NCBI GenBank assembly: GCA_026120185.1
Contig: JANUWF010002200.1
Coordinates: 4,214,001 to 4,278,000 of the forward strand
Source: Voacanga thouarsii
Taxonomy: Eukaryota; Streptophyta; Magnoliopsida; Gentianales; Apocynaceae
Length of the DNA: 64,000 nt
Direction of reading: 5' to 3'
Of the stretch, positions 24,993 to 36,900 are shown piece by piece. Position numbers and translations under genes: made by a program. Position 1 is the stretch's first letter, and the number at the start of each line of letters is the position of its first letter. The notes beneath the pieces are model-generated. The model worked only from the letters and a program-made list of their open reading frames with translations. It was not told the origin of the DNA and searched no databases.

Positions 24993-26359
24993 CGGGATCG
25001 TAAATGAATTCGAATACTATTCTGATCGCCCCTTTCATGATCCTTTCTATAGATAGAACTATAGTGAGCGGTCTAAATTTCGACCCTTATTTCTTTATAT
25101 ATAATAAGGTTTAGGATCATTCTTTATCTCAATTTCAGGCTTTCTTTCATTTTGGCAGTGTGAGTACATATGGATGAAAAAAAAAAATTAATATAAAAAG
25201 TATATGCATAAGTGTGTGTATATATATATATATGTGTGTGTGTGTTTGTTTGTTTGTGTATATGTATGTATATGTATATGTACATTAGTATTGGCAAGTA
25301 GGTCGAGCCAATTTGTGCTGGTCCAAGACCAGTAGCTATCCCGCCCCATTATGGCAGGTTGGCCTGCAATCATATCTCACAAATCAGTTCGCGTCACACT
25401 AAGAAAAAAATTATCCGGTCTGCTAGAATTCAGCAATTTGATTTTTTAAAAAAACATTTTTGCCTTCCCAACAACCATATTCACTTTTTAACTCAAAATT
25501 CTATAAATACTCCTAATTTATTCTAAAACTCACCAAATACTCTCCTCAAACCTCAATTCTCTCTACACTTCTACAAAAAATGTTAAAATATAATTTGTTA
25601 AGTATATATTTTTAGAATTCTGAAGCATTTTATTTAAAATTTAGAAGATCATTAAGTGGTGGTTAAGTATTGATATCTGAGTATATTGTTATATTTAAAA
25701 TTTAAATATTATAATACTTTTTAAGAAGTTTAGGTATTAAATTCCCCCTCTTATATAATTTTTATTTTTTTAATTAGTAAAACTAGTAAGAGTTTAAGCC
25801 AAACTCCCTACCACTTCAAAGTACCTTTCTTATAATTACAAATAATTATATTATTTAAATTATAATAAAATATGAAAAAATTTAAAAACCCCAACCAAAA
25901 AAAAAAAAAAAAAAGAAAGGGACCACTGACCCACCCACTAGGATTGCAGGCCTAGAGGCTGGTCCGTACCGAGCCCAGAGCTAACAACCTAGTATTGGCT
26001 GCGACTTGCCCACGCGATTTGAACTTGTGTGAGCCAACCCACTTGCCATTGTTAATATATATATTATATTAAATTATATTTATAAATGTATAATATATAT
26101 ATATTAAAAAGTTTAATTATATATAAATACATATAATATAATAGTATGTAAGTAGATAAATATATATGCATAATTGAATAAGATACAAAATATTTATTAT
26201 GTATAAGATATTTTATATATACCCACACACATATACACACAAACACAAAATATAAGTATATGATACACAAAATATAAATATTCAGAATTGTATGTAAGAG
26301 ATAATATGCATATAAATATATATAATTAATTATAAAAAATATTTGTATTTATAAAGGAG

Positions 26360-26393
<34 letters not shown>

Positions 26394-27093
26394 TTATACA
26401 ATATAAAATTTGTGTATACTTGTATATAAATAATTAAATATATAATTAAAATATAAGTAGATAAGCGTGTGTATCTATGTATGTATATATAATAAAACAT
26501 AATACCTATACTTTTATATATATTAAATGTAAAAGAATCATACTTCCAATAATTATTACGTATTTTTTAAAATTTATTACTGTCCATAATTTATTATGCT
26601 TCATATAATTTAGTTCCTTGAAGTTTATTTTGACACTTTATTATTATTTTGTGAATAATTTATGAAGTTTATTATGGCTCTCTAATTTGTTGTGGTTTAT
26701 ATAATTTAGTTATTTTTAGTATTTATTATAGTAGTACTTTATTATCATTTTGTGAATAAATTATATTAAAATTGTGATTGTATTGAAATTCTAGTAGTGA
26801 ATATTTTTTGTTTATTTTTTTATAGATTTTTCATTTTATTTTTAATTTTAGGTCTAATTACAAAATTTTAGTCTCCGTTGGGCCATTGAGCCTATGCTAC
26901 TACGCCATTGGGTCAGGAACAAGAATTATTTTATCTTTAGTGAGCTTAGAACGAAAATCCCTACATTTTTCCATGTTGAAGACAAATAGAAGGTAGGGAA
27001 GAATAGGAGAATGCGAGGGTAAGGCCAGAATTTCTAATCTTTGATTTGCCATGACTTGATTGCTTTTCCTATATACTAACACCTCCTCTCCTT
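24989..27093. other. AT-rich intergenic with several microsatellites, no gene seen
   Basis: It contains (GT)n/(TA)n mixtures at about 25,215-25,280 and (TA)n at 26,360-26,389. Two GC-richer islands, at about 25,285-25,375 and 25,930-26,045, share a gcctgcaatc core in opposite orientations. They could be the ends of an unrecognised element, but no target duplication was seen. Confidence 0.4.
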
Positions 27094-27568
27094 AGAGCCT
27101 GTTTGGATTGAGAGAAAGGAAAGAAAAGGAGAGGAGTAGGACAGAAAGGAAAGGGGAGGAGAGGAGAGAAGACTAATAATTATTATGGTATTTGGTTAGA
27201 TATAGAGATAAAAAGAAAAGAAATGTTAGATATAATATTTGGAGAAGGAAAAAGAAGGAAAAAAAAAAGGAAATATACCATTTATGTTTACATTTTTATC
27301 CACTAATTTAATATAATAATATTAATGTTTTTATATATTAAAGTTATTTTAATCCATTATTAAAGATTCATTAAATGAAATTTATTTTTCCTCAAATTTC
27401 TATCCACTTCTGTATGAAAATAAGGTAGAAATCTTTTATACTAATCCCCTCATTTCCATTCCATTTCTTTCGTTTCCTTTATAAAAAAGTTAATCCAAAC
27501 ATCTAAAATTCAGACTATATTTCCTCTCCTTCGTTCTCCATTCGTTTCCCTTAATCCAAACAGGTTAT
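27094..27568. mobile_element. Putative MITE with CTGTTTGGATT inverted ends
   Basis: CCTGTTTGGATT near 27098-27109 is mirrored by AATCCAAACAGG at 27553-27564, bounding about 470 bp of AG-rich then CT-rich sequence. Ends with this core are common in plant hAT-type MITEs. The exact ends and the target duplication could not be fixed. Confidence 0.55.
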
Positions 27569-27772
27569 TCGTGTTTCTGTTCTTCAGCCCCACATTTCCA
27601 TTTCTTTATCTACTTCTTTACTTTGATATCCCTTATTTATATTTATTGAGTAGCATCTCTATTTTATAATTTAATTGATATCTTATCTAACTTTATTATT
27701 AAAATATTCTTAGATATGTTTCTTCTATTTATATTATTATAATAGTTTTTTGTTTTATATAAATATAATATT

Positions 27773-28139
27773 TGTTATGAATTATTGGAATCTACATTAA
27801 TTAGTGGAGGCTCCACTAATTATGGATTTATGTGAATTATTAGAAGATTTTTATGGATGTCCACCATTTAGTGCAGACACCACTAATTGAGATTAGTTGA
27901 AGATGATGTATGCCATGATGTATTCCACTAATTAGAGCTCTATAAATAGAGTTATGCTCTAAGCTTGTAATACACCATTATTTTGTGAAAGAAAGATTAG
28001 TGAAAGAAAGATTAGAGAAAGAATTGTCAGAGAAAGAAAGAGAGAAGTTTGAAGAGAAATTCTTGTGCAAAGAATAGTTAGAATTTTCTTAATGTGTAGT
28101 GTGTAGATTTTATTCTAACACTACCCTAATTTTATAACA
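27773..28139 (+). repeat. LTR copy 1 of the copia composite
   Basis: It starts TGTTATGAATTATTGG and ends TATAACA. It contains a TATA-like ctataaatagag and is followed by cgttatcagcacga, a leader and primer-site motif seen in some copia lineages. Confidence 0.85.
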
Positions 28140-28800
28140 CGTTATCAGCACGAGTCTCTGCCGTTATTAAAGCCAGAAGACAGGTACGCATTTATTGATC
28201 TCGCTAAATTCGAATTTGTAACCCTTGATATTTCTGAAAAAAAAAATTATATGTCATACAGAAATGCATCTAAATGCTAAAAAAAAAAGGGGATACATAT
28301 GTCATGTGGATAAAAAGAAAGATTTTGATCACCTGAAGATGGTCGTACTACCCACTGCACGGTATGAATGGTTGCACCTGAAGTTGCAAGATTGTAAAAC
28401 CGTGAACTCCGTGATGTATAAAACTACATCTTAGTTAAAAATTTTGCGGAGAAAAAGTTACTGATGAAGTTATATTGGAGAAGACATTCTCCACTTTTCA
28501 TACCTCGAATATTGTTCTGCAGTAACAATATAGAGAAAAATGGTATCCCAAATTGAAACATGAGTTATTATTGAAAAATCATGAAGACAGATGAACTGGC
28601 TCAACAGCACTCCCAGAAGTGAATGCTGTTGGCTCCAGCAGAAGCCATCGTTATAGTCGTAGTTGTGGCAGTGGCCGTGGTTATGGTCATGGACACACTC
28701 GATATTTCTCTTATCACAGAGAAATACTGGCCACCTGAAGTGGAACAGAAAAGATAATAAGGGAAAAAGATATTTTCATTAATAATAAGTATCACATCTT
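28140..28800 (+). pseudogene. Copia gag remnant
   Basis: Scattered frames read DHLKMVVLPTARYEWLHL, a short block around LLKNHED, and a glycine/serine/arginine-rich end (SHRYSRSCGSGRG). This is the layout of a UBN2-type copia gag. It is broken by stops, the middle is deleted, and no zinc knuckle remains. The reading direction is opposite to the pol block that follows. Confidence 0.65.
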
Positions 28801-28812
28801 TTATTCATATCA

Positions 28813-29663
28813 CTAGTGTTCATATGAACTTGAGGATACATGCTTATAGTTGCTCTTTTGTAATTGAGCTGACAAATTTAAGATGAAGGTTTGTAATTGT
28901 TCTTTTTCAATATTTACATTAGAGGAAGACAAACAATTAGTAATTATGGACTTCAGCTCCTCTTTTTCGGCATCCTTCTCCTTTTCTTTCCCCTTTGAGC
29001 CAGCATCGAGACTAGCAGCAGAATTAACCGTAAAATTACTGCGAAATGAGTCTTGGGATTTTATGATCCCCTTAAGTTTATTATAATTAAATTTCTTATT
29101 ATATTTGGCCTTGAAGCATGCTTGTTTCAATTTCTGTGTTTGGTCCTCTAACTGCGTATTAGGACTTTCTTCCACCAACTGTTTTTCACATTCCAGTATC
29201 GCAATGGCTTCTTTCAACTTCTTCTCAGCCATATGTCCTCCTTCTTCTTTATTTTGCATCTCCTGTAAATCGAAGTAATATCATCGGTTATTTATTTATA
29301 AATATTTCATAATTTCATACTTTCAAATTATAAGTATGTATGAGAGAGAACCTGAACATTCTTAATTATGGTCTCCAAGCTCACCAACTTCCTGTGAGGC
29401 CATCGACGAATTCCTAACTCCCTACATCTTTTCTTGAGACGGGTTATGCCAATATTCAGTTCTTTGGCTGCGCTCTTGATTGGTAGGTAAAAGTATTGCG
29501 AAATTATTTCTCTTGATAGTGTCTGGGAGTTATTGCCCTTCTTCTCTCTCTGCCTCTTAATCATCTTCTTCTCCCCAGGAATTTTGTTTGCAATAATATC
29601 TTGAACTTCAATATTATACATTTCATGAGTACTTACTCCGACTTCGTTGCCAAGACCACTCAT
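28813..29663 (-). CDS. RWP-RK domain transcription factor (RKD type) inside a copia composite
   Basis: Two exons (29663-29352 and 29262-28813) with consensus gt/ag sites give an uninterrupted 253-aa protein. Residues about 45-104 form the RWP-RK domain: ISQYFYLPIKSAAKELNIG, then LKKRCRELGIRRWPHRK and a helix to NVQ. Exon 2 starts with a coiled coil (EKKLKEAIAILE), then LKQACFKAKYNKK, which is conserved in RKD proteins, and a low-complexity tail. RKD proteins are DNA-binding regulators of egg-cell identity and embryogenic programs. A splice-acceptor-like ttttctag lies just before the ATG, so an upstream exon may be missing. It is flanked by copia gag (+) and RNase H (-). Whether it is expressed, and from which promoter, is unknown. 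Confidence 0.85.
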
Positions 29664-29690
29664 TATTTCTCCTAGAAAAAGAAAATAATA

Positions 29691-31900
29691 TCAGTAAAGG
29701 TAATACCATTCAAAATCCATGTTTAAATGCAGTGAAATATGTTTTGTCCGATCTCCTTTAATATATCCTCCTCGTAATTGAGCTATGCAAGCTGCATTGT
29801 CTTCATAAAGAGGAGTTGGAATATCTTTGATTGATGATAATCCACAACTTTCTCGGATATAATGAATCATGAATCTTAGCCATACACATTCTCGACTTGC
29901 TTCATGAATTGCTATAATTTCAGCATTATTTGAAGAAGTAGCTGCTATAGATTGTTTCGTAAAACGCCATGATATAGCAGTATTTCCACATGTAAATAGA
30001 TAGCCCGTTTGAGAACGTGCTTTATGTGGATCAGATAAATAACCAGCATCTGCATAACCTATCAATGTTGGACTGGTTTTATTTGAATAAAATAATCCGA
30101 GATCAATTGTACCTTGGAGATATCGAAGGACTTGTTTAATTCCATTCCAATGTCGTCGTGTTGGTGAAGAACTAAATCTTGCTAATAAATTGACAGTAAA
30201 AGCAATATCAGGTCGTGTATTATTAACAAGATACATCAATGCACCAATTGCACTGAGATATGGTACTTCAGGACCAAGGAGTTCTTCATCATTTTCTTGA
30301 GGTCGGAAAGGATCTTTATCCACATTTAATGATCGTACGATCATTGGAATACTCAATGGATGTGCTTTGTCCATGTAAAATCTTTTTAGCACTTTTGCTG
30401 TATATGTTGATTGATGAATAAATGTTCCACTCTCCAGATGTTCAATTTGTAAACCAAGGCAAAATTTGGTTTTACCAAAATCATTGATTTCGAATTCTCT
30501 TTTTAAATAATCAATTGTTTCTTAGAACTCTTCAGGAGTTCCAATAAGATTAATATCATCAACATATATAGCTAATATCACAAATTTAGAACCAGATTTC
30601 TTAATAAAAACACATGGACATACCTGGTCATTTTTAATCCCGCTTTCAATAAATATTCACTAAGACGTGTGAACCACATGCGCCCAGATTGCTTCAGGCC
30701 ATATAATGATTTCTGCAACTTGATGGAGTAATTTTCACAAGGATAATGTTTATATGCTTCAGGCATATGAAATCCTTCGGGGATTTTCATGTAAACATCA
30801 TTTTCTAAATTTCCATACAAGTAAGCAGTGACAACATCTAATAGGCGCATATCTATCTTTTCATGTACTTCCAAACTGATAAGATATCGAAGTGTAATAG
30901 CATCAACAACAGGAGAATAAGTTTCATCATAATCAATACCTGGTCTTTGTGAAAAATCTTGGGCTACTAATCGCGCTTTATATCGAACGATTTCACTCTT
31001 TTCATTGCGCTTTCGCACAAATATCCATTTGTAGCCAACAGGTTTTACACTTTCTGGTGTTCGGACTGCAGGTCCGAAAACTTCACATTTTGTTAGTGCA
31101 TTTAACTCCGATTGAATCGCTTCTTTCCATTGCAGCCAATCTTTTCTATGCCGACATTCATCAACTGATATTGGTTCAGGATCATCACTATCATGTATAA
31201 CATCAAGAGATATTATATGCAAACATATGATCAATAATTGTTTCTATCCGATTCCAACTTCTACCGAAAGTGGTATAATGGATAGAAATTTCAGTGTTAC
31301 TTTCATTTATGTCTGGTTCTTTGTCATAAGTTTTCTCTTGGTCTTTATCATTCTTTGCTTTAATATGATCATTTGGACCATTAATCCTTTCTTCTTTCGA
31401 GGATTTTTATCTTTAGAACCAAGAGGTCGGCCATGCTTCTGGCATGCTTCTGGCTCAGCAGCTATATGTAAAATCTTTTGTTCTATTGGAACTTCAATTA
31501 GAATAGGAGCATTTATAGCTGGCATATGCGATTTTGTTACTCTTCTAGAGTCAACAAAAGCGTCTGACATTTGATTTGCAATGCTTTACAAATGAATTAT
31601 CTTTTGAACTTCAAGTTCACACGCGCTTGTATGCGGATCAAGATAATTTAATGATGTTGTCCAATCACGATCTTTCTTGTACTGTTTCTGTTCTCCCCCT
31701 AATTTAGGGAATAATGATTTCACAAGAGAATAAGAACTGGAATCATATTCTGGCTTTGTTCAAAATCCATTAGAGAGTAGAATGGATCATGAACAAGCAT
31801 ATCCTCATTCAAAGGAATAGCATCAAGAGGAACAGTATCAAAAGCAGTCTCTTGTAGGGGCAGATCAACTTGGTCCAAAGCAGTATGTTCAAAACTTCCG
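29691..31900 (-). pseudogene. Copia pol block in inverted orientation (linker, RT, RNase H)
   Basis: On the minus strand, 31570-31307 encodes the linker before the polymerase (GRPLGSKDKNPRKKKG). 31234-30578 holds the front of the reverse transcriptase (YKARLVAQDFSQRPGIDYDE). A frameshift near 30,600-30,660 and a stop near 30,520 break the region around the YVDD active site. 30392-29691 encodes RNase H (YLSAIGALMYLVNNTRPDIA, CIAQLRGGYIKGDRTKHIS). RNase H ends abruptly after HIS; its normal tail sits on the plus strand at 32,790-32,966. The order fits a block inverted within the element. Confidence 0.85.
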
Positions 31901-31985
31901 CTGATTTACATAAAAAACAAACCAAAAGAGAGTTTAATTTCATTATCAAGCACACTAAAAACAAATGGAAGCCCTCAAAGGTATC

Positions 31986-32210
31986 TCACGAAGACTTTAC
32001 CGACTGCAATATTTGAAAAGTTGAGATATAAAATCGGTATGCGTCGGTTTAAAGATTTAAAGGAATCATTTCATCAGGGGGAGTAATAAACAGACATATA
32101 GAATAGTGTACTCTTTTTCCTTCACTAGATTTTTTTTCCCACTGGGTTTTTATCTAGTAAGGTTTTAACGAGGCATATTCTTTATGTATGGATGGACATC
32201 TAAGGGGGAG
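31986..32210 (+). pseudogene. RNase H tail and polypurine tract, copy 1
   Basis: It encodes the last residues of copia RNase H (KTLPTAIFEKLRYKIGMRRF) and a stop. A 3' non-coding stretch and the polypurine tract aagggggag follow, just before LTR copy 2. The 225-bp block is nearly identical to 32866-33090. Confidence 0.8.
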
Positions 32211-32568
32211 TGTTATGAATTATTGGAATCTCCATTAATTAGTGGAGGCTCCACTAATTATGGATTTATGTGAATTATTAGAAGATTTTTATGGATGTCC
32301 ACCATTTAGTGGATACACCACTAATTGAGATTAGTTAAAGATGATGTATGCCATGATGTATTCCACTAATTAGAGCTCTATAAATAGAGCTATGCTCTAA
32401 ACTTGTAATACACCATCATTTTGTGAAAGAAAGATTAGTGAAAGAAAGATTAGAGAAAGAATTGTGAGAGAAAGAAAGAGAGAAGTTTGAAGAGAAATTT
32501 TTGTGCAAAGAATAGTTAGAATTTTCTTAGTGTGTAGTGTGTAAATTTTATTCTAACACTACCCTAAT
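32211..32568 (+). repeat. LTR copy 2 of the copia composite
   Basis: It matches copies 1 and 3 from TGTTATGAATT to accctaat but lacks the last nine bases. It passes into unrelated sequence (gaaaagaaatataag). Confidence 0.85.
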
Positions 32569-32726
32569 GAAAAGAAATATAAGAAAATGATGACAAGCAG
32601 AAAATACCAAGAAAAATATCTCTTTTTTTTTTCACTCTTTCCGGTACCGACTTTTCCTCTTTCTCTCTTGTCTTTTCTTCTCCTCCGACCCTCTACCTAC
32701 CGTCTACCTCTTCTTCTTCCTTATAC

Positions 32727-32774
<48 letters not shown>

Positions 32775-33090
32775 ATCGATATATTCTTCTTTACTCATGA
32801 ACTACAGAAGAAATGTGAAATTGATGTGCTACAAATTCGGTCATGTGATAACCTCGCAGATATTTTCACGAAGACTTTACCGACTGTAACATTTGAAAAG
32901 TTGAGATATAAAATCGGTATGCGTCGGTTTAATGATTTAAAGGAATCATTTCATCAGGGGGAGTAATAAATAGACATATAGAATAGTGTACTCTTTTTCC
33001 TTCACTAGATTTTTTTTCCCACTGGGTTTTTATCTAGTAAAGTTTTAACGAGGCATATTCTTTATGTATGGATGGACATCCAAGGGGGAG
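32569..33090 (+). pseudogene. Internal remnant between LTR copies 2 and 3
   Basis: Some 150 bases of unrelated CT-rich sequence and a (TA)n(GT)n microsatellite (about 32,730-32,776) precede the last part of copia RNase H (FFTHELQKKCEIDVLQIRS, then NLADIFTKTLP). A stop and the polypurine tract (about 33,082-33,090) follow. This is the RNase H tail missing from the inverted pol block. Confidence 0.8.
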
Positions 33091-33457
33091 TGTTATGAAT
33101 TATTGGAATCTCCATTAATTAGTGGAGGTTCCACTAATTATGGATTTATGTGAATTATTAGAAGATTTTTATGGATGTCCACCATTTAGTGCAGACACCA
33201 CTAATTGAGATTAGTTGAAGATGATGTATGCCATGATGTATTCCACTAATTAGAGCTCTATAAATAGAGCTATGCTCTAAGCTTGTAATACACCATTATT
33301 TTGTGAAAGAAAGATTAGTGAAAGAAAGATTAGAGAAAGAATTGTGAGAGAAAGAAAGAGAGAAGTTTGAAGAGAAATTCTTGTGCAAAGAATAGTTAAA
33401 ATTTTCTTAATGTGTAGTGTGTAGATTTTATTCTAACACTACCCTAATTTTATAACC
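33091..33457 (+). repeat. LTR copy 3 of the copia composite
   Basis: It is a full-length 367-bp copy nearly identical to copy 1. The last base is C where copy 1 has A. It is followed by atatt, matching the five bases before copy 1. Confidence 0.85.
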
Positions 33458-33462
33458 ATATT

Positions 33463-33972
33463 ATACTTTATTTTATTTAATAATAATTTTTGTAATATCA
33501 AACTGTTCAATCTAAATCAATTAAAATTGAGTTCAATGATTTAAGGTTTCAAATAGTCTGGTTTGATTTGTAATTTTATAAACCGTAAGTATTTGTTTGG
33601 CTTGAAAAATAACCCAACATCGTAAATATCATAAGTTTCGGGAAGATTCCAAAATATCTAACATAAGGGGCTCAAAATGTAATTTGATTTGTTTATTTTT
33701 TTCTTTACTTTTTCAAAATACTCCCCATACCTTTTCCCTCTCTCTCTCTGGTCTCAACGATCAAATGAGAACGAAACCCAAAACCCAATTACCACTCATG
33801 ACTGATAACTTTTGAATTTCTCTCTCCAGACTTCGAAGATTCCAAATGGAACTCACAGTAATTTCTCTTACTTCACTTACTCATAAACCCACTTATAAAC
33901 CCTAAAGAAATTTCTCTCACTATGAACTAAATTAATCATAGCAACAAGTAGAGGAGTTTTTTGCAAAATCAA
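33463..33972 (+). promoter_or_regulatory. Upstream region of the MAPKKK gene
   Basis: About 500 bases separate the copia composite from the start codon. There is a CT microsatellite-like run (ctctctctctgg, about 33,740-33,750) in the likely leader. No TATA box was fixed. The young retrotransposon ends very near this gene, so it may influence the promoter. Confidence 0.45.
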
Positions 33973-36900
33973 ATGCAAGATATATTTGGATCGGTTCGGC
34001 GATCGCTTGTGTTCCGTACACCAACCACCGCCGACGGTGGTGGTGAAGATGGAACCCTAGTAGATAGGATCAATTCCTGCATCCGCAAGTCCAGAGTGTT
34101 TTCCAGACCCTCACCTCCGCTTCTGCCGCAGCCAAATGAAGGAGATGCTGCAACTGCAGTGCCGCCCATCCGGTGGCGCAAGGGTGAGTTGATCGGATGT
34201 GGCGCCTTCGGACATGTCTACATGGGGATGAACCTTGATTCTGGAGAGCTTCTCGCTGTTAAACAGGTTCAAAAAACTCGCCTTACCTTGGCATGATGTT
34301 CACGTTTGCTGGATATTAACCCATCCATGGAAATTAGACATAGATTATTATGTATTTTTGTTCCTCATTTGATTATTTGGTTCAGGTTTTGATCCCAGCG
34401 AATACTGCTTCTAAGGAGAGAGCGCAGGTTCGGACTAGAAGTTAATCCTCTTTTTACTGAAATTTGATTGTATATTTGTTGAGGCTTCTAATCTGTTTCT
34501 TCTACATCTGTGTTTTAGTATGTTTTGATATTTTAAACTTAAAAGTTTCTATTTCTGTGGGCAACAATATGGTGTTTGCAGGGTTGGATTGCTCAGTGTA
34601 GTAAGAGGACTAGAGCATGTAATAAATCGAACAATACGTGAAGCATTTTGGACATATGTGTCAGCTTTCCATTTTTTTGGGCCGAACAAAATCACAGAAT
34701 TGCATATGAATTTGAGTATTTGGTGGTTGTGCTGATTGGCTTTCATAGTCGTCATACTTTATATTTATCTTTGGAACTTCATTTCATCAGTGGACTTAAT
34801 ATTGAATCATTTAGTTTCTACTGCAGCAGTGATTGTAAAGCTCAATATAAAAAGTCTTGCATTGAGTATCATCTAAAAGAATTTTTTACTGTAGAAACTA
34901 GTGGAGATATTGATAGAACTATTAACTTCTGTTTCTTTTTGTTCAATACAATATACATAGTCCTAGGGGTAAGCTTGGAAGGGATGATCAGTTAGGTGCT
35001 CTCTATTATTCTTTTGACCGATCTAATTCTCAGTCAAAAACTGGCGGGGACTACAATTTTTCGGGTACCATCTTCTATTTAGACACTTGAAACTTGAAAC
35101 TCCTGGTGAACTATATGTCTATTCTGGCAGTTAATTATATTGTAGAAACTATGGTAGGCAGATAATTTTTCTTCTTTCTTTCTCCCTGCTTCCCTTTAGT
35201 TTAGATTTCTCTTATCTCCCTCATCTGTACTTTTTTCTTTTCCTGTAAAGGGGTTACTCCTCATCTATTGTAAGGTGGAAAGAGCTAATTAAGATTCAGG
35301 GGCTTTGATGCTATACTCTTGTTCAAATCTGTATACTCTTATGATAGATATGCGTCATTCTGTCTTTCTGAACTCTCAACCACAAGCAAAGAACATGTAT
35401 AAATGGCTTATGTACACCCAAACACAAGGTGCTTTTCCTTGGATAAATGTGTCACAAAAAGTATTGTTTAGTTTTGTAGTATTATTTCTATGGTCCTGCT
35501 TGCGGAATTCCAGAAACCAAAGACAAAAATGATGATTCTTAAGTCTTTCAAACTATATAAGAAAGATTGCTTATATCCCTATTTTAGTGCAGGCTTGTTT
35601 GGCTCTTAATTTAACTCTGACTTTGCTTAGCATTATGACTACATGAAAGAAGATTGATTGAGAGTGGAGCGATGAATTCACAATGAACTAGATGCATTGG
35701 TATAATTCTCATGCCATTCGAACATGCAAATGTCAGAAAAACAAATATTAATCAGAATATGAACGTGAATTACTTTGAGAAGGGCTACTGGCTGAGAAAA
35801 TTGTTCACCTAATTAATGTGGAAGGCTAACATGTTCTTCAATCATGATAGACAAAATAAGGCCCTATGTTTGGAATGGCTTCTTTAGTTTACTTTCTTCT
35901 CTATCTAATTAATGTGGAAAGGCTAGCATCTTGTAAGTTCTTCAAACATGATGGAGAAAATAAGACCTTATGTTATATGACTTTTGTAGTTTTCTTTCTT
36001 CCGTACTTCAAAGGGAAACATCATAACAAATCATTGAAACAAAACTACACTCAAGTATGCACTCTCTTTATTTGTTTTTTGAAAATCTAAGAAACATGCA
36101 CATATTATATATTCTGATGCAATGGTCCAATCACTGCTTTAATCTTACTCTATTTTACTAAACTTGTCAATAATGAGCAGGTTCACATACGGGAGCTTGA
36201 GGAAGAAGTTAAGCTTCTCAAGAATCTTTCCCATCCTAATATAGTTGTGAGTAAAATAATGTTCTTATGCATAAAGTGTCAGTATCTTTGAGTTTTCTGA
36301 TTCTCACCAAAGATTATATTTGACATGTCAGAGATATTTGGGAACTGTGCGGGAGGAGGAGACTCTGAATATACTGTTGGAATTTGTGCCAGGAGGCTCA
36401 ATATCATCACTCCTTGGGAAATTTGGATCTTTTCCTGAGTCGGTCAGTTGTTGCCAATTACCTTATTATGACTTTTGGTGCTTGCATGACTTGTTTATAT
36501 GACAAGCAACTTTGTCAAGCAGGTTGTAAGAATGTATACAAAGCAGTTGCTTCTTGGGCTGGGTTATCTTCATAAGAATGGAATTATGCACAGGGACATC
36601 AAGGTACTTCATCTACTTTCTCTTATCACCTTATTTCATCTTTAGTTATAATTTCAATCAACAATAAGCCATTCTCTTTTACACCAGGGTGCTAACATTC
36701 TGGTTGACAATAAAGGATGCATTAAACTTGCCGACTTTGGGGCATCCAAACAAGTTGTTGAGCTGGTATATACAATATCAATCTTTTATTTTAGTTTACT
36801 GTTACACTTTATGTATTTCATTTGTCAGTGTCTCAAATCACATCTAATCTGGGTATTTTTACTAGGCTACTGTTTCGGGTGCCAAGTCCATGAAAGGCAC

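Larger units (their letters stand above)
27773..33457 (+). mobile_element. Copia composite with three LTRs, an inverted internal block and an RKD gene
   Basis: Plus-strand LTRs lie at 27773-28139, 32211-32568 and 33091-33457. The outer two are both 367 bp and differ at about six positions by eye, so the insertion looks young. The whole unit is flanked by atatt (27768-27772 and 33458-33462), which fits one 5-bp target duplication. Gag remnants and the RNase H tails with polypurine tracts read on the plus strand. The reverse transcriptase/RNase H body and an RWP-RK gene read on the minus strand. An inversion of about 28.8-31.98 kb and a tandem duplication of the 3' end would explain this. Confidence 0.75.

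Noticed and set aside
24820..25056. Two overlapping frames on opposite strands rich in Arg-Glu and Ser-Leu
   Set aside because: They are translations of the (CT)n(TA)n microsatellite.
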